DNA of 64,000 nucleotides from Pedobacter sp. B4-66. Its GTDB lineage: Bacteria; Bacteroidota; Bacteroidia; Sphingobacteriales; Sphingobacteriaceae. Below the pieces are notes generated by a model, which saw only the letters and a program-made list of their open reading frames with translations, was not told where the DNA came from and did not search any database. The DNA lies in NCBI RefSeq assembly GCF_018492665.1, contig NZ_JAFVME010000001.1, positions 1 through 64,000 of the forward strand, given 5' to 3'. This document shows, piece after piece, positions 52,387 to 62,338 of the stretch. The position numbers were made by a program, and so were the translations under genes. Each line of letters opens with the position of its first letter. Positions within the stretch are counted from its first letter, which is position 1.

Positions 52387-52407
52387 GCTGCTTTTCAATT
52401 TCAGGAA

Positions 52408-52432
52408 CAAATATAAATGAATATTCATTTAT
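52408..52432 (-). promoter_or_regulatory. Perfect 20-bp palindrome overlapping a promoter: TetR operator
   Basis: ATAAATGAATATTCATTTAT (52413-52432) is a perfect palindrome. A -7 box TATATTTG (52415-52408 on the minus strand) touches its edge. The site lies between -7 and -33 of the tetR-MFS promoter, 27 bp before the TetR ATG, the classical repressor position. Confidence 0.7.
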
Positions 52433-52543
52433 TTATAAAATATATTTTAAAATACTGATATTACAGCATCCACTACTTTTAAAACATCCTATTTTAGCTT
52501 TTTTTAATATATTTAGAATCGATTTGGAAGATGCAGTAAAAAT

Positions 52544-54484
52544 ATGGACAAAGGGTTTTCTCGGAATGGCTACATAGAAATATTTAACAATAGTCCTCTG
52601 GCACAATTAATTATAAACACCGACAGCCCATCTTACACAATTCTGGAGGTAAATAAAGCGTACCTGCAATCAACAAATACCAAACGAGATGCATTAATTG
52701 GAAAATCTGTCTTTGCTGCGTTCCCTGCAAATCCTATTGACCATGAATCGAAAAATATAGAGCAAGCCATATTTTCTTTTAATGAGGCAATACGTACTAA
52801 AAAGCCTCATACGATAAGCAATTATCGTTATGACATTCCAATACCTGATACTACAAAGTTTGAAGAGCGCTACTGGACTACAGCCAACACCCCTATTTTG
52901 GATGATGATGGAAATGTGATGTTCCTAATTCATTCCCCAAGTAATGTTACAGAATTATTTAAGCTTCAGGAAAGAGAAAAAGCAGGAATCACCGATCAAG
53001 TCAACGCAAGACGCCAGCTAGAAGAAGCAGAAGAAAGGACCAGACTAGCTCTTGAGGCGGTCGATTTAGGCACATATGATCTTGATCTCATAAGTGGAGA
53101 AATGATTACCTCCATAAGATTTGCCAATATTTTTGGATTTGATCAGCCGGCTTGCCGAGCTGATTATGTTAAAGTTTTCCATCAGGACGATCTCAAAATA
53201 AGAACTGCAGGCCATAAAAAGGCACTCAAAAAAGGGATACTATTTTATGAAGCCAGGGTATTGTGGAAAGACCAATCAGTTCACTGGGTAAGAGTGGAGG
53301 GTAAAGTTTACTACAATACAAATGGAAATCCATACAGAATACTTGGCTCTTTGCTAGACATTACGGAAGAGAAAAAGAGTTTAGCGCAACAATTAAAATT
53401 AAAGAAAGCCCTTGCCGCTAGTGAGCATCTTTTAAAAAAGATTACTTCCGCCTCTCCTGCCTGTTTATTTATGTGCAATGAAAACGGAGCAATTACGTAT
53501 GTTAATCAAACATGGGTAAACTGGACCGGTCTTTCTTATGATGAAAATATGCTTTCTGGATGGTTAGATGCAGTTTATATTGAAGATAGAAAAACAGCAA
53601 TCACTCGATTTTTAGATACGCTTACAACCCACACACTTTATGGTATTGAATTCAGAATTAATCATGTAGACGGAACACTTCATTGGTGTGTAGCAAGCGG
53701 ACAACCTCAATATCGAAGTGATGGAAGCTTTTCAGGTTACATAGGCTCATGCATTGATATCACTTTACAAAAGGAACTGCAACAACAAAAAGATGCATTT
53801 ATTGGAATTGCAAGTCATGAATTAAAAACTCCTGTTACCAGTATAAAAGCCTACACGCAGGTAATGCAAAAGATGTTGCTAAAAAAAGGAGAAATGGTTG
53901 AGGCCAGGATGATGCGTAAAATGGACGGTCAGCTAGACCGCCTAACCAGTCTCATTAATGACCTTCTTGATGTTACAAAAATAAACTCAGGTAAATTACA
54001 GTTCAATGCCCAGGAGTTTAATCTTGAATTGTTAATCAGAGACCTAATTGAAGATCTTCAACGTACTACAGAAACTCATAGGCTTATTGAAAAATACAGT
54101 CCAACAGGAATAGTATTTGCCGACAAAGAAAGGATCGGACAGGTAGTTACAAACCTGATAACCAATGCCATTAAATATTCGCCAAATGCGAACGAAATCA
54201 TAATATCAACCTCGTTAAAAGACCAAGAAGTAACTGTGCGTGTTGAAGATTTTGGAATAGGCATTTCAATAGATGATCAGAACAAAGTCTTCGAACAATT
54301 TTACAGGGCAAACGGTGAAATGCAACACACTTTTGCAGGGCTTGGTCTGGGGTTATATATTTCTTCTGAAATTATAAAGCGTGAAGGAGGAAAAATATGG
54401 GTAGAAAGCATTAAAGACAAAGGATCTACTTTCTGTTTCTGCATACCGGTTCAAAAAGAAGCTACTATAGATTCTCTTGAATAA
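52544..54484 (+). CDS. PAS-domain sensor histidine kinase
   Basis: A 646-residue soluble kinase. Three PAS domains precede the kinase core (about 8-135, 165-275 and 285-405; PAC-like ends such as GSLLDITEEKK and GYIGSCIDITLQ). HisKA carries the phospho-His in FIGIASHELKTPVTSIKAYT, and HATPase_c has NLITNAIKYSPN, VEDFGIGI and FAGLGLGLYIS. There is no transmembrane helix, so sensing is cytoplasmic. No response regulator is adjacent. It is divergent from tetR, with about 160 bp in between. The signal is unknown. Confidence 0.93.
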   Translation: MDKGFSRNGYIEIFNNSPLAQLIINTDSPSYTILEVNKAYLQSTNTKRDALIGKSVFAAFPANPIDHESKNIEQAIFSFNEAIRTKKPHTISNYRYDIPIPDTTKFEERYWTTANTPILDDDGNVMFLIHSPSNVTELFKLQEREKAGITDQVNARRQLEEAEERTRLALEAVDLGTYDLDLISGEMITSIRFANIFGFDQPACRADYVKVFHQDDLKIRTAGHKKALKKGILFYEARVLWKDQSVHWVRVEGKVYYNTNGNPYRILGSLLDITEEKKSLAQQLKLKKALAASEHLLKKITSASPACLFMCNENGAITYVNQTWVNWTGLSYDENMLSGWLDAVYIEDRKTAITRFLDTLTTHTLYGIEFRINHVDGTLHWCVASGQPQYRSDGSFSGYIGSCIDITLQKELQQQKDAFIGIASHELKTPVTSIKAYTQVMQKMLLKKGEMVEARMMRKMDGQLDRLTSLINDLLDVTKINSGKLQFNAQEFNLELLIRDLIEDLQRTTETHRLIEKYSPTGIVFADKERIGQVVTNLITNAIKYSPNANEIIISTSLKDQEVTVRVEDFGIGISIDDQNKVFEQFYRANGEMQHTFAGLGLGLYISSEIIKREGGKIWVESIKDKGSTFCFCIPVQKEATIDSLE

Positions 54485-54563
54485 CAAACTATTTTAACAA
54501 TTCAGAAACATTTTCAAGATTTAACTGTAGCTATATTAACTAACCAACTTAAACTCTGAAATC

Positions 54564-55136
54564 ATGAAAACTAGAAATTTACTGCCTGCCATATTGCTCT
54601 GTGCACTTATTTTTAACGCATGCCGAAATACAGACAATAGCACCACTGATCCTTTAGCTGATTCCTCTATAGCACAAACAATGACTGATACAATGGCTGT
54701 AAACCGCGGTGAAGGAATGCAGTTCTTTTTAGAAAACGCAGCTATTAGAGGTAACATTGAGGTAGAAATGGGAAAACTAGCTGAATCAAAATCGACCAAT
54801 CCCAGAGTTAAAAAATTTGCAGCCCGCATGGTTAAAGAACATACCAAAACAAACATTAATCTACAGAAACTGGCTGACAAGAAAAAAATAAAAATCCCTA
54901 TTACTATTCCTATAGCAGATCAAAACCATCTAAATGAAATAGCAAAACTCCCAGGTGCTGAATTTGACAAACACTACATGGAAATGGTGGTAAAAGATCA
55001 TGTAAAAACTCTTGATTTATTTAAATCGGCAACAACATCAGGAGATATAGATGTAAGAAGGTTTGCAGCCAAAACTCTTCGTATGGTAGAAAACCATTAT
55101 AAAGTAGCAACAGATTTAAGTTTTGACTTAAACTAA
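54564..55136 (+). CDS. DUF4142 lipoprotein
   Basis: A 190-residue protein with a lipoprotein signal peptide (LLPAILLCALIFNAC lipobox) and a DUF4142 ferritin-like helical domain (AIRGNIEVEMGKLAESKSTN PRVKKF; later MVVKDHVKTLDLFKSATTSG). DUF4142 proteins are periplasmic or outer-membrane-associated, of unknown function, often stress-induced. It is 79 bp after the PAS kinase and may be in its transcription unit. A terminator hairpin overlaps its stop codon. Confidence 0.9.
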   Translation: MKTRNLLPAILLCALIFNACRNTDNSTTDPLADSSIAQTMTDTMAVNRGEGMQFFLENAAIRGNIEVEMGKLAESKSTNPRVKKFAARMVKEHTKTNINLQKLADKKKIKIPITIPIADQNHLNEIAKLPGAEFDKHYMEMVVKDHVKTLDLFKSATTSGDIDVRRFAAKTLRMVENHYKVATDLSFDLN

Positions 55137-55169
55137 AAATAGAGAGCTGCTGGCTCCCTATTTTTAGTT
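55131..55169. terminator. Bidirectional terminator overlapping a stop codon
   Basis: AACTAAAAATAG (55131-55142) pairs with CTATTTTTAGTT (55158-55169). The stem includes the TAA of the DUF4142 gene (55134-55136) and separates it from the convergent cytochrome cluster. Confidence 0.8.
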
Positions 55170-55199
55170 ATCTTATTATCGAAGTGTATTAAAAACTAC

Positions 55200-57356
55200 C
55201 TAGTTCAAGAATATCTCATCAATAAATAACCAGGCCGGCTCACCTTTGCCAGGATGCCATTGTGGTAGCTTCTTAAAGTTTTTACCCACTATTTTTACAC
55301 AAGAAACATTGTGAGGTTCAAACTTTGCATCTAGCTTCATCAGTGCATTACCTTCATCTTTGGCTGGCATTTGATTCTTTATCACCTTCAATAAACGAAG
55401 ACTTTTTTTATCTGCACCGCCCCAAATTTCTACTTCCTGAGGAAGCAAAACATAGGCAGGTACCTGCCTCATCACATTAAGGGTAACTGACTTTAAAGGT
55501 ATTGGTTGGTTAAAGAACATGATGATCTCCATATTATTTTCTCTAAAACCAATCCATTTTCCAGTATTAACATCGTTATCACCAAGCTGATTATCTATCA
55601 ACACCTTTGTTCCATTAGACTTATATTTCTCATTTGGCGGTAATAAAAAGGCCATGCTATCAGGCTTGTAATTACTTTGATAGAAATTATAACTGATTGC
55701 ATCGCTGCTGTACCAGCCAACTTTATATGCTTTTGCTTTTAAAGTTGTAGTCTCTTTAATTATTATTTCCTTATTGTACAATGGAGATTTAAGACTATCG
55801 GGCTCCGAACCGTCGGTAGTATACCTGATTTGCACACCATTTACAGGATGCTTAACCTGAAGCGATAATGAACTTTTAAAAATAGAAACATCAGTACTTA
55901 AACGAGGCTGATTTAATTTAACAGGACTCTTTCCGTCGTCCTTAAATCCACCTATAACTACCAATCCTTTACCCATCTTTTGTAACTGAGCAATCTCAGC
56001 TACACTTAATCCCGTATTCCACAAGGTTAATTCCCTAAGGTTTTTCATACCTGCAAGTTGTTTAACCGAATTGAAATTGACCTTAGTTCCTGATAGCGAT
56101 AACGCTTTTAAAAAGTTCAGAGATTTTAAATACTTAAGCCCATCGCCCTTAATATCTGTAAAGTTTAAGTTTAGTCTACGCAGATTTGCAAACTCCCCTA
56201 TTGTCTTTAACTCTTCATCCTTAACAGGTAAATTATTTAGATTTAATGATACAATCTGCTTTTTAATAGGTGATAATTCTTTTATAGCTTCAGGTTTGTA
56301 AACACTTCTATTGTATATGTTTACTTCTAATGCCGGCGATATTTTATCTAAAGGATAAACAACACGATAATTGTTGTTTAATTTCTGAACCGTTGCTTCA
56401 TCAGCAGATGAAAAATCATAGTTTTCCTCAGCAGACGCTACGGGGCCTAACAAACTAGCTGCAAGCACTCTTAGCGAATCGTTTGCCGGCAGATCTAAAA
56501 CTTTCTTCTTTAAATCAGCATTACCTTTAATCCATAGTGCTAAAATAGCGGTTTCTTCATCAGTTAACTGAGATTTACTCTTAGGTGGCATGTGCTTTTT
56601 ATCATCAACAGGAAGGTGTATTCTTTCCAATAGCAAGCTTATCTCCGGTTTTCCAGGTACAAATAATTTACCAGTCTTTCCTCCCTTAAGCATCGACTTA
56701 GCATCGGTCAGAATTAAGCTACCTTTTGCCTTATCCAAATTATGACAGCTTAAACACTTCTCATTAAATATGGGCATAATCACGTCATCAAAAACTATGG
56801 CCTTATCAACTGGTACTTTTTCTTTCGCAGGTGTAACTGCTGCCAGAACAAAATTATCTCCATGTGTTAATGAAGCTCCGTAATGACCAGTAAGAATTAA
56901 ACATAAAACGGTAATAACAGCTCCAATTTTAGCAATTGGTGCTTTATACCACAAGGAATTTCTAGACCAATAGATAATTGAAGATATAAAAACGATGCTT
57001 ACTCCAGTCCACTTATGCCATTCTAATGTACTACCACTATATCCTTCTTCTTTAGATAAAAACAGCCCCATAATAACCGTTACCGCAGATAATAAAACTC
57101 CAGTTAACAATAATCCGGTGGTGAAATTCTGATATAGCTTTTCTCCTGTATACGATTCCTTAAAACGAAAGAATTCGAGCAGCATGGCCAGCATTAACAA
57201 TACAATTGGAAAATGCAGCACCATTGGATGCAACCGACCTAATGGCTGTAACCAATAGGGTACAGCAATCTTGTCGCCAAATACCAATAAAAAGACAATA
57301 AAAATGTTTAACGCAAATAATGCATTTTCTGTAAAACCCTTAAGCGTAATCTTCAT
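55200..57356 (-). CDS. DUF2231/cytochrome/LRR mosaic membrane protein
   Basis: A 718-residue protein with a five-helix N-terminal DUF2231-like membrane domain (PLGRLHPMVLHFPIVLLMLA), a cytochrome c-like heme motif CLSCHNLDKAKGSLILTDA of the planctomycete-cytochrome type (about 205), a leucine-rich segment (about 345-445), a chitobiase C-like beta domain (IRYTTDGSEPDSLKSPLYNK) and a C-terminal discoidin-like domain. It probably sits in the inner membrane with a periplasmic heme and binding domains. Last gene of a four-gene minus-strand cluster; 6 bp after the beta-propeller gene. The combination suggests extracellular carbohydrate binding coupled to electron transfer; this is inferred. Confidence 0.82.
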   Translation of the reverse strand: MKITLKGFTENALFALNIFIVFLLVFGDKIAVPYWLQPLGRLHPMVLHFPIVLLMLAMLLEFFRFKESYTGEKLYQNFTTGLLLTGVLLSAVTVIMGLFLSKEEGYSGSTLEWHKWTGVSIVFISSIIYWSRNSLWYKAPIAKIGAVITVLCLILTGHYGASLTHGDNFVLAAVTPAKEKVPVDKAIVFDDVIMPIFNEKCLSCHNLDKAKGSLILTDAKSMLKGGKTGKLFVPGKPEISLLLERIHLPVDDKKHMPPKSKSQLTDEETAILALWIKGNADLKKKVLDLPANDSLRVLAASLLGPVASAEENYDFSSADEATVQKLNNNYRVVYPLDKISPALEVNIYNRSVYKPEAIKELSPIKKQIVSLNLNNLPVKDEELKTIGEFANLRRLNLNFTDIKGDGLKYLKSLNFLKALSLSGTKVNFNSVKQLAGMKNLRELTLWNTGLSVAEIAQLQKMGKGLVVIGGFKDDGKSPVKLNQPRLSTDVSIFKSSLSLQVKHPVNGVQIRYTTDGSEPDSLKSPLYNKEIIIKETTTLKAKAYKVGWYSSDAISYNFYQSNYKPDSMAFLLPPNEKYKSNGTKVLIDNQLGDNDVNTGKWIGFRENNMEIIMFFNQPIPLKSVTLNVMRQVPAYVLLPQEVEIWGGADKKSLRLLKVIKNQMPAKDEGNALMKLDAKFEPHNVSCVKIVGKNFKKLPQWHPGKGEPAWLFIDEIFLN

Positions 57357-57362
57357 AGAAAC

Positions 57363-58388
57363 TTATACGCGGGTAAATTTATAAGGATAAACTTTTCCAG
57401 ACGCCCACTGCGCCACATAAAGGTTCTCATCGTCATCTACGCATACATCATGCGGATTAAGGAAGATTTTCTCCGCTTGAGACATTGGCTGTAAAACACC
57501 ATCAGTATAAACAGGCTTGCTACCTCCAATATTAGAAACCACTTTATTATTCTTATCTAAAATGGTAACAAAACCGCTACCCTCCTTATTCAAATCTGGT
57601 GAACGCAATACCGCAGCATATAAATAATCATTTTTAATCACCGGTCTACAAACACAAGCTCCCGGAAGCGCAATTACTTCCTTTAAATTTCCAGCCATAT
57701 CAAAACGCTTAAAGCAATTGCGGGTACGATCTGTAACCAGTAAAGTTGCTTCACCTTGTCTTTTATCTATACATACACCATGCGCATTATCCAGATTTTT
57801 TGTTTCCGTACCTCTTCCACCAAAAAAGCCTTGCAGTTTACCTGCGGCATTATAATGCATAACATATTGTAAGCCGTAACCATCTGCGATGAAGAAATCA
57901 CCATTATCAGCAACAGCTACTTCAGTAGGTACAAATTCTTCATTCTTTTTATACACTCCGGTTTCCATTGGACAATCAAGTGTCATCAATATCTTCCCAT
58001 CTAAAGTGGTTTTAAACACCTGATGTCTGTTTGTATCTGTAATAAAAAGAAATTCCTTATTGCCCTCTTTTGCAAGCGTTAATCCATGTGCTCCAGGAAA
58101 TTCATGACCCCAAGAATCTAACAACTTACCCGATTTATTATAAATCAGCACATTATTTTTAGTCTCATTTGTCAGCAAAATAATCCTGCCTTTCTTGTCC
58201 TGTACCATCTCATGACAATCATTTACCGGATTTTTTAACGGGTTCAATTGTCCCCATTTATTATCCATGGTATAACGCATGTTATTATGACCATATTCAG
58301 GTCCTTTTGACTGAGCTAATGTATCCTTCATAATAAAAAATCCTGCAGAAACTGCCGCTGTAGTCTTAATAAATTCTCTTCTTTTCAT
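57363..58388 (-). CDS. Tat-exported six-bladed beta-propeller protein
   Basis: A 341-residue protein with a twin-arginine signal (MKRREFIKTTAAVSAGFFIM) and NHL-like beta-propeller repeats (PGAHGLTLAKEGNKEFLFIT; AHGVCIDKRQGEATLLVTD; HDVCVDDDENLYVAQWASGK). It is probably periplasmic, perhaps a lyase or binding protein. It is in the cytochrome/DUF1501 cluster, 10 bp after DUF1501. Catalytic function cannot be assigned from visible motifs. Confidence 0.87.
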   Translation of the reverse strand: MKRREFIKTTAAVSAGFFIMKDTLAQSKGPEYGHNNMRYTMDNKWGQLNPLKNPVNDCHEMVQDKKGRIILLTNETKNNVLIYNKSGKLLDSWGHEFPGAHGLTLAKEGNKEFLFITDTNRHQVFKTTLDGKILMTLDCPMETGVYKKNEEFVPTEVAVADNGDFFIADGYGLQYVMHYNAAGKLQGFFGGRGTETKNLDNAHGVCIDKRQGEATLLVTDRTRNCFKRFDMAGNLKEVIALPGACVCRPVIKNDYLYAAVLRSPDLNKEGSGFVTILDKNNKVVSNIGGSKPVYTDGVLQPMSQAEKIFLNPHDVCVDDDENLYVAQWASGKVYPYKFTRV

Positions 58389-58398
58389 AAAATATCGT

Positions 58399-59847
58399 TT
58401 ATGCTATAATGTCTTTAATTACTGTGCCCGCTACATCCGTTAATCTATACCTGCGGCCTAAATGTTTAAATGTAAGCTTCTCGTGATTTAATCCCAATTG
58501 ATTAAGAACGGTTGCATGAAAATCGTTAACATGCACTGGATCCTTTATAATGTTATACCCGAATTCATCCGATTCACCATACACTCCAGGTTTAATTCCG
58601 CCACCTGCCATCCAAATACTAAAGCAGCGTGGATGATGGTCACGACCATAATTATCTTTGGTCATTGCACCCTGACTATAATTGGTTCGTCCAAATTCGC
58701 CTCCCCATATTACCAAAGTTTCATCAAGCAACCCTCTTTGTTTCAAATCAGTGATTAAAGCTGCTGATGCCTGATCAACATCTTTAGCCTGACCGGCCAT
58801 TTCGTTAGGTAAATTACCATGCTGATCCCATCCCTGATGATACAGTTGTACAAAACGCACTCCATTTTCACTTAACTTACGCGCCAGTAAACAATTGGCT
58901 GCAAAAGTTCCCGGAACCAAACAATCTGGTCCATAAAGCTTTATAATATCATCTGGTTCTTTAGAAATATCGGTAACTTCAGGAACAGCAGTTTGCATCC
59001 TATAGGCCATTTCATATTGCTGTACTTTGGCATTAATCTCCGGATCATTAAATTCCTGATACGACATTTCATTCATCTCGGCCAGTTTATCAAGCATTTT
59101 TCTACGCTCAAATCTGTTCAGCCCTTCCGGGTCTTTTAAATAAAGTACCGGATCCTCGCCACTGCTAAACTGAACCCCTTGATGTGTTGAATCCAGGAAT
59201 CCATTTGTCCACAGTTTCGAGTATACACCTTGTCCGTTACCCTTACCACGTGAAAGCAGTACAGTAAAGGCAGGTAAGTTTTTGTTTTCGCTACCTAAAC
59301 CATAGCTAAGCCATGCACCCATACTTGGCCTGTTTCCTTGCTGTGCACCTGTCTGGAAAAATGTTAGTGCCGGATCATGATTGATCGCTTCGGTATGCAT
59401 CGATTTAATGATGCAAATGTCATCTACAACCTTGGCGGTATGGGGAAACAGATCACTAATCCATGCTCTTGATTGTCCGTACTGTTTAAAATCGTAATAC
59501 GAGCCTACCAAAGGAAACGACGATTGACCTGCAGTCATACCGGTAAGGCGCTGATTTCCTCTAATGGATGCAGGCAACTCCTGCCCCATCATCTCTCTAA
59601 GCTTAGGCTTGTAATCAAAAGATTCCAATTGTGACGGTGCTCCATTCTGAAACAGATAGATCACCCTTTTTGCCTTAGGCGCGAAATCAGGAATCCCCGG
59701 AGGAAGACCAGCTTCTTCCATAGCTCCTGTAAACAAATCTGGAATTAATAACGATCCCAGTGCAACACTCCCTAATCCTAAACTTAATCTTGAAAGGAAA
59801 CGACGTCTGTTAAAATTAAGCCCATGCTCCAAAATATTCTTTTCCAT
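58399..59847 (-). CDS. DUF1501 protein, Tat-exported (alkaline-phosphatase-like fold)
   Basis: A 482-residue protein with a twin-arginine signal (NRRRFLSRLSLGLGSVALGS) and DUF1501 motifs: RVIYLFQNGAPSQLESFDYK, NHDPALTFFQTGAQQGNRPS and LVIWGGEFGRTNYSQGAM then GRDHHPRCF. DUF1501 proteins have a sulfatase/phosphatase-like fold and nearly always pair with DUF1549/DUF1553 proteins, as here (3 bp after that gene). The substrate is unknown; they are linked to degradation of complex substrates in Planctomycetes and Bacteroidota. Confidence 0.9.
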   Translation of the reverse strand: MEKNILEHGLNFNRRRFLSRLSLGLGSVALGSLLIPDLFTGAMEEAGLPPGIPDFAPKAKRVIYLFQNGAPSQLESFDYKPKLREMMGQELPASIRGNQRLTGMTAGQSSFPLVGSYYDFKQYGQSRAWISDLFPHTAKVVDDICIIKSMHTEAINHDPALTFFQTGAQQGNRPSMGAWLSYGLGSENKNLPAFTVLLSRGKGNGQGVYSKLWTNGFLDSTHQGVQFSSGEDPVLYLKDPEGLNRFERRKMLDKLAEMNEMSYQEFNDPEINAKVQQYEMAYRMQTAVPEVTDISKEPDDIIKLYGPDCLVPGTFAANCLLARKLSENGVRFVQLYHQGWDQHGNLPNEMAGQAKDVDQASAALITDLKQRGLLDETLVIWGGEFGRTNYSQGAMTKDNYGRDHHPRCFSIWMAGGGIKPGVYGESDEFGYNIIKDPVHVNDFHATVLNQLGLNHEKLTFKHLGRRYRLTDVAGTVIKDIIA

Positions 59848-59850
59848 AAA

Positions 59851-62172
59851 TCAGGATTTTGTAATGGTTTCTTCTAAATTATATATTGCGGCTATTACTC
59901 CCATCATTGCAGCCAATTCAGTTTTATTAGCTTTTGCAGAAATCGGATACTCTCCAACTGCCAAAACTTTATCGGCATTTGATTTTTGCTTAAATACCTT
60001 CACCTGATCTGCATAATACGATGCCAGAAGTTTTATTTCTTTATCCTTTGGTTTTCGACATACAATCTTTCTAAATGCTTTGCTAATTTTCGATTCAGCT
60101 GTTCCATTCTCCTGTAATAACCTATCTGCCAAAACACGCGAAGCTTCCAACACAGTTGGATCATTCATCATGACCAATGCCTGTAGCGGAGTATTGGTAT
60201 TTAATCTTTTCACCTCACACTGATCTCTGTTACTGGCATCAAAAATTCCCATGGTAGGTGGTGGTACTGTTCTTTTAATAAAAGTATACATACCTCTACG
60301 GTATAAACTCTCATTATGATCTTGCTTATAATTAGCTAGTATTCCACGACCAGATGTAGCAGCTTCCCAAAGCCCTGCTGGCTGATATGGCTTAACACTT
60401 GGGCCTCCTATGGTATTCACCAACAAACCACTGCTTGAAAGTACCACATCACGAACCAATTCTGCAGCAATACGATAACGCGGCGCCCTTGCTAAAAGGA
60501 TGTTATCCGGATCGGTTTTTAGTTTTTCAGGCGAGACTACAGCCGATTGCCTGTAGGTAGCAGATAATGTAATTTGTTTCACCAAACGCTTGATATCCCA
60601 ACCATGATTCATGAAATCAACCGCAAGCCAGTCCAGCAATTCCGGATGAGAAGGCAGTTCTCCCTGCATACCAAAATCTCCGGAGGTTTTAACAATACCG
60701 CGACCAAAAAACTCTTGCCATACCTGATTTACAAATACTCTTGAAGTAAGCGGGTTTTTCTTATCAAACAACCACTGGGTAAGTCCTAATCTGTTTTTAG
60801 GATATTTCTCGTCGAATGAAAGCAATGACTTTGGAGTTCCTGCCTTTACTTCTTCTCCATGCGCATCATAAACACCGCGGTTCAGCACATAAGTTTTACG
60901 AACCGTGTCCTGATCGCCCATTATAGAAACGATTAACTTACCTGTATCCTGCTTATTTATGAATTTCATTATATCCTTTACATCAGCATTGCTGATTTCC
61001 ATAAGAGGTTTCTTAGCATAAGTCTCCGGTCCACCAATAACCGATTCAAGACCTACCTCCTTTACATTATTAAAAAAGGCAAATACCTGATAATATTCTT
61101 TTTGTGAGAAAGGATCGTATTTATGATCGTGACAATGAGCACATTCAAGTGTAACACCTATAATAGCTTTGCCAAAAGTATTGGTACGATCAGTAACATA
61201 TTCAACGCGATATTCTTCATCAATAACCCCGCCCTCTTCAGTGATTTTATGATTTCTGTTAAAGCCTGTAGCTAAAAGTTGTTCTTTAGATGCATTAGGC
61301 ATCAAATCTCCGGCAAGCTGCCAGCTCACAAACTTGTTGTAAGGCATGTTTTCATTAAAAGCATGAATTACCCAATCTCTCCATGGCCATTGAGTACGGT
61401 AACCATCATCCTGATAACCATGAGAATCGGCATACCTGGCAACATCTAACCAATGCAAAGCCATTCTTTCGCCGTAAGCAGGACTTGCCAATAATGCTTC
61501 AACCGCTTTATCGTAAGCATTACTACTTGAATCAGCTAAAAATTTATCCATCACCTCAATTGAGGGAGGTAAACCTGTAATATCCAGACTAACGCGCTTC
61601 AACAATCTTTCCTTATCAGCCTCTGGGTTAGGTGCTATTCCCTTATGCTCCAATTTATCCAGCACAAAGTAATCTATTTCATTTTTAGTCCATTTAGCAT
61701 CCTTAACCTTAGGCATTTGTGGTGCTTTTGGAGGAGTAAATGCCCAGTGCTTTTCATATTTAGCACCTTGCTTAATCCATTTCTCTATAATAGAAATCTC
61801 ATGAGCCGTTAACTTAAGGTTTGAATCTTTTGGAGGCATCATGTATGCCGAATCTTTGGATGCAATTCTTAAAAATACTTCGGATGCATTAGGTTTAAAA
61901 GGAACAAGGGCATGTGCCGATGGGTTTTCTTTTAATGCCTTATAAGCCTCTTCGGCAATATCCAGTCTTAAATCTGCTTCCCGTTTATTAGGATCGGGGC
62001 CATGGCAAATAAAACATTTGTCTGAAAGAATTGGTCTGACATTAAAATTATAGCTAATGGTATCCGGCAGCTGTTCCTCAACAACCTGGCCGGTAGACGG
62101 GCTGTTGCACGCCTGTATAATGTATACAATAGCAAACAACGTCAGCATTAAATAAAAAAGCCTACGGTACAT
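59851..62172 (-). CDS. PSCyt1-DUF1549-DUF1553 lipoprotein
   Basis: A 773-residue lipoprotein (signal ending FAIVYIIQAC lipobox). The planctomycete cytochrome domain has the heme motif CFICHGPDPNKREADLRLDI, followed by DUF1549 (WAFTPPKAPQMPKVKDAKWT ... DKERLLKRVSLDITGLPPSI) and DUF1553 (NPLTSRVFVNQVWQEFFGRG ... NTPLQALVMMNDP). A second CxxCH (ECAHCHDHKYDPFSQ) is present inside DUF1549. The ATG at 62172 is used; the longer frame opens with a TTG at 62205. First gene of the cluster with DUF1501, propeller and DUF2231 proteins. Confidence 0.9.
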   Translation of the reverse strand: MYRRLFYLMLTLFAIVYIIQACNSPSTGQVVEEQLPDTISYNFNVRPILSDKCFICHGPDPNKREADLRLDIAEEAYKALKENPSAHALVPFKPNASEVFLRIASKDSAYMMPPKDSNLKLTAHEISIIEKWIKQGAKYEKHWAFTPPKAPQMPKVKDAKWTKNEIDYFVLDKLEHKGIAPNPEADKERLLKRVSLDITGLPPSIEVMDKFLADSSSNAYDKAVEALLASPAYGERMALHWLDVARYADSHGYQDDGYRTQWPWRDWVIHAFNENMPYNKFVSWQLAGDLMPNASKEQLLATGFNRNHKITEEGGVIDEEYRVEYVTDRTNTFGKAIIGVTLECAHCHDHKYDPFSQKEYYQVFAFFNNVKEVGLESVIGGPETYAKKPLMEISNADVKDIMKFINKQDTGKLIVSIMGDQDTVRKTYVLNRGVYDAHGEEVKAGTPKSLLSFDEKYPKNRLGLTQWLFDKKNPLTSRVFVNQVWQEFFGRGIVKTSGDFGMQGELPSHPELLDWLAVDFMNHGWDIKRLVKQITLSATYRQSAVVSPEKLKTDPDNILLARAPRYRIAAELVRDVVLSSSGLLVNTIGGPSVKPYQPAGLWEAATSGRGILANYKQDHNESLYRRGMYTFIKRTVPPPTMGIFDASNRDQCEVKRLNTNTPLQALVMMNDPTVLEASRVLADRLLQENGTAESKISKAFRKIVCRKPKDKEIKLLASYYADQVKVFKQKSNADKVLAVGEYPISAKANKTELAAMMGVIAAIYNLEETITKS

Positions 62173-62338
62173 ACGATCTAAGTTTGGTTTCAATTGTACG
62201 GACAAACTTTCGCTTGCCCTGTTTTATAAAGTTAAAACAAATACTTTAAATAGCAATTATTATTTCTATAAAACTTAAAAAAAGAACTTTTAAACGTTTA
62301 AATTGTTACAATATATATAGCACTAAATACTATAAAAA

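Noticed and set aside
52338..52577. 79-codon plus ORF ahead of the PAS kinase
   Set aside because: It crosses the TetR gene start, the palindromic operator and the kinase start; it is a chance frame.
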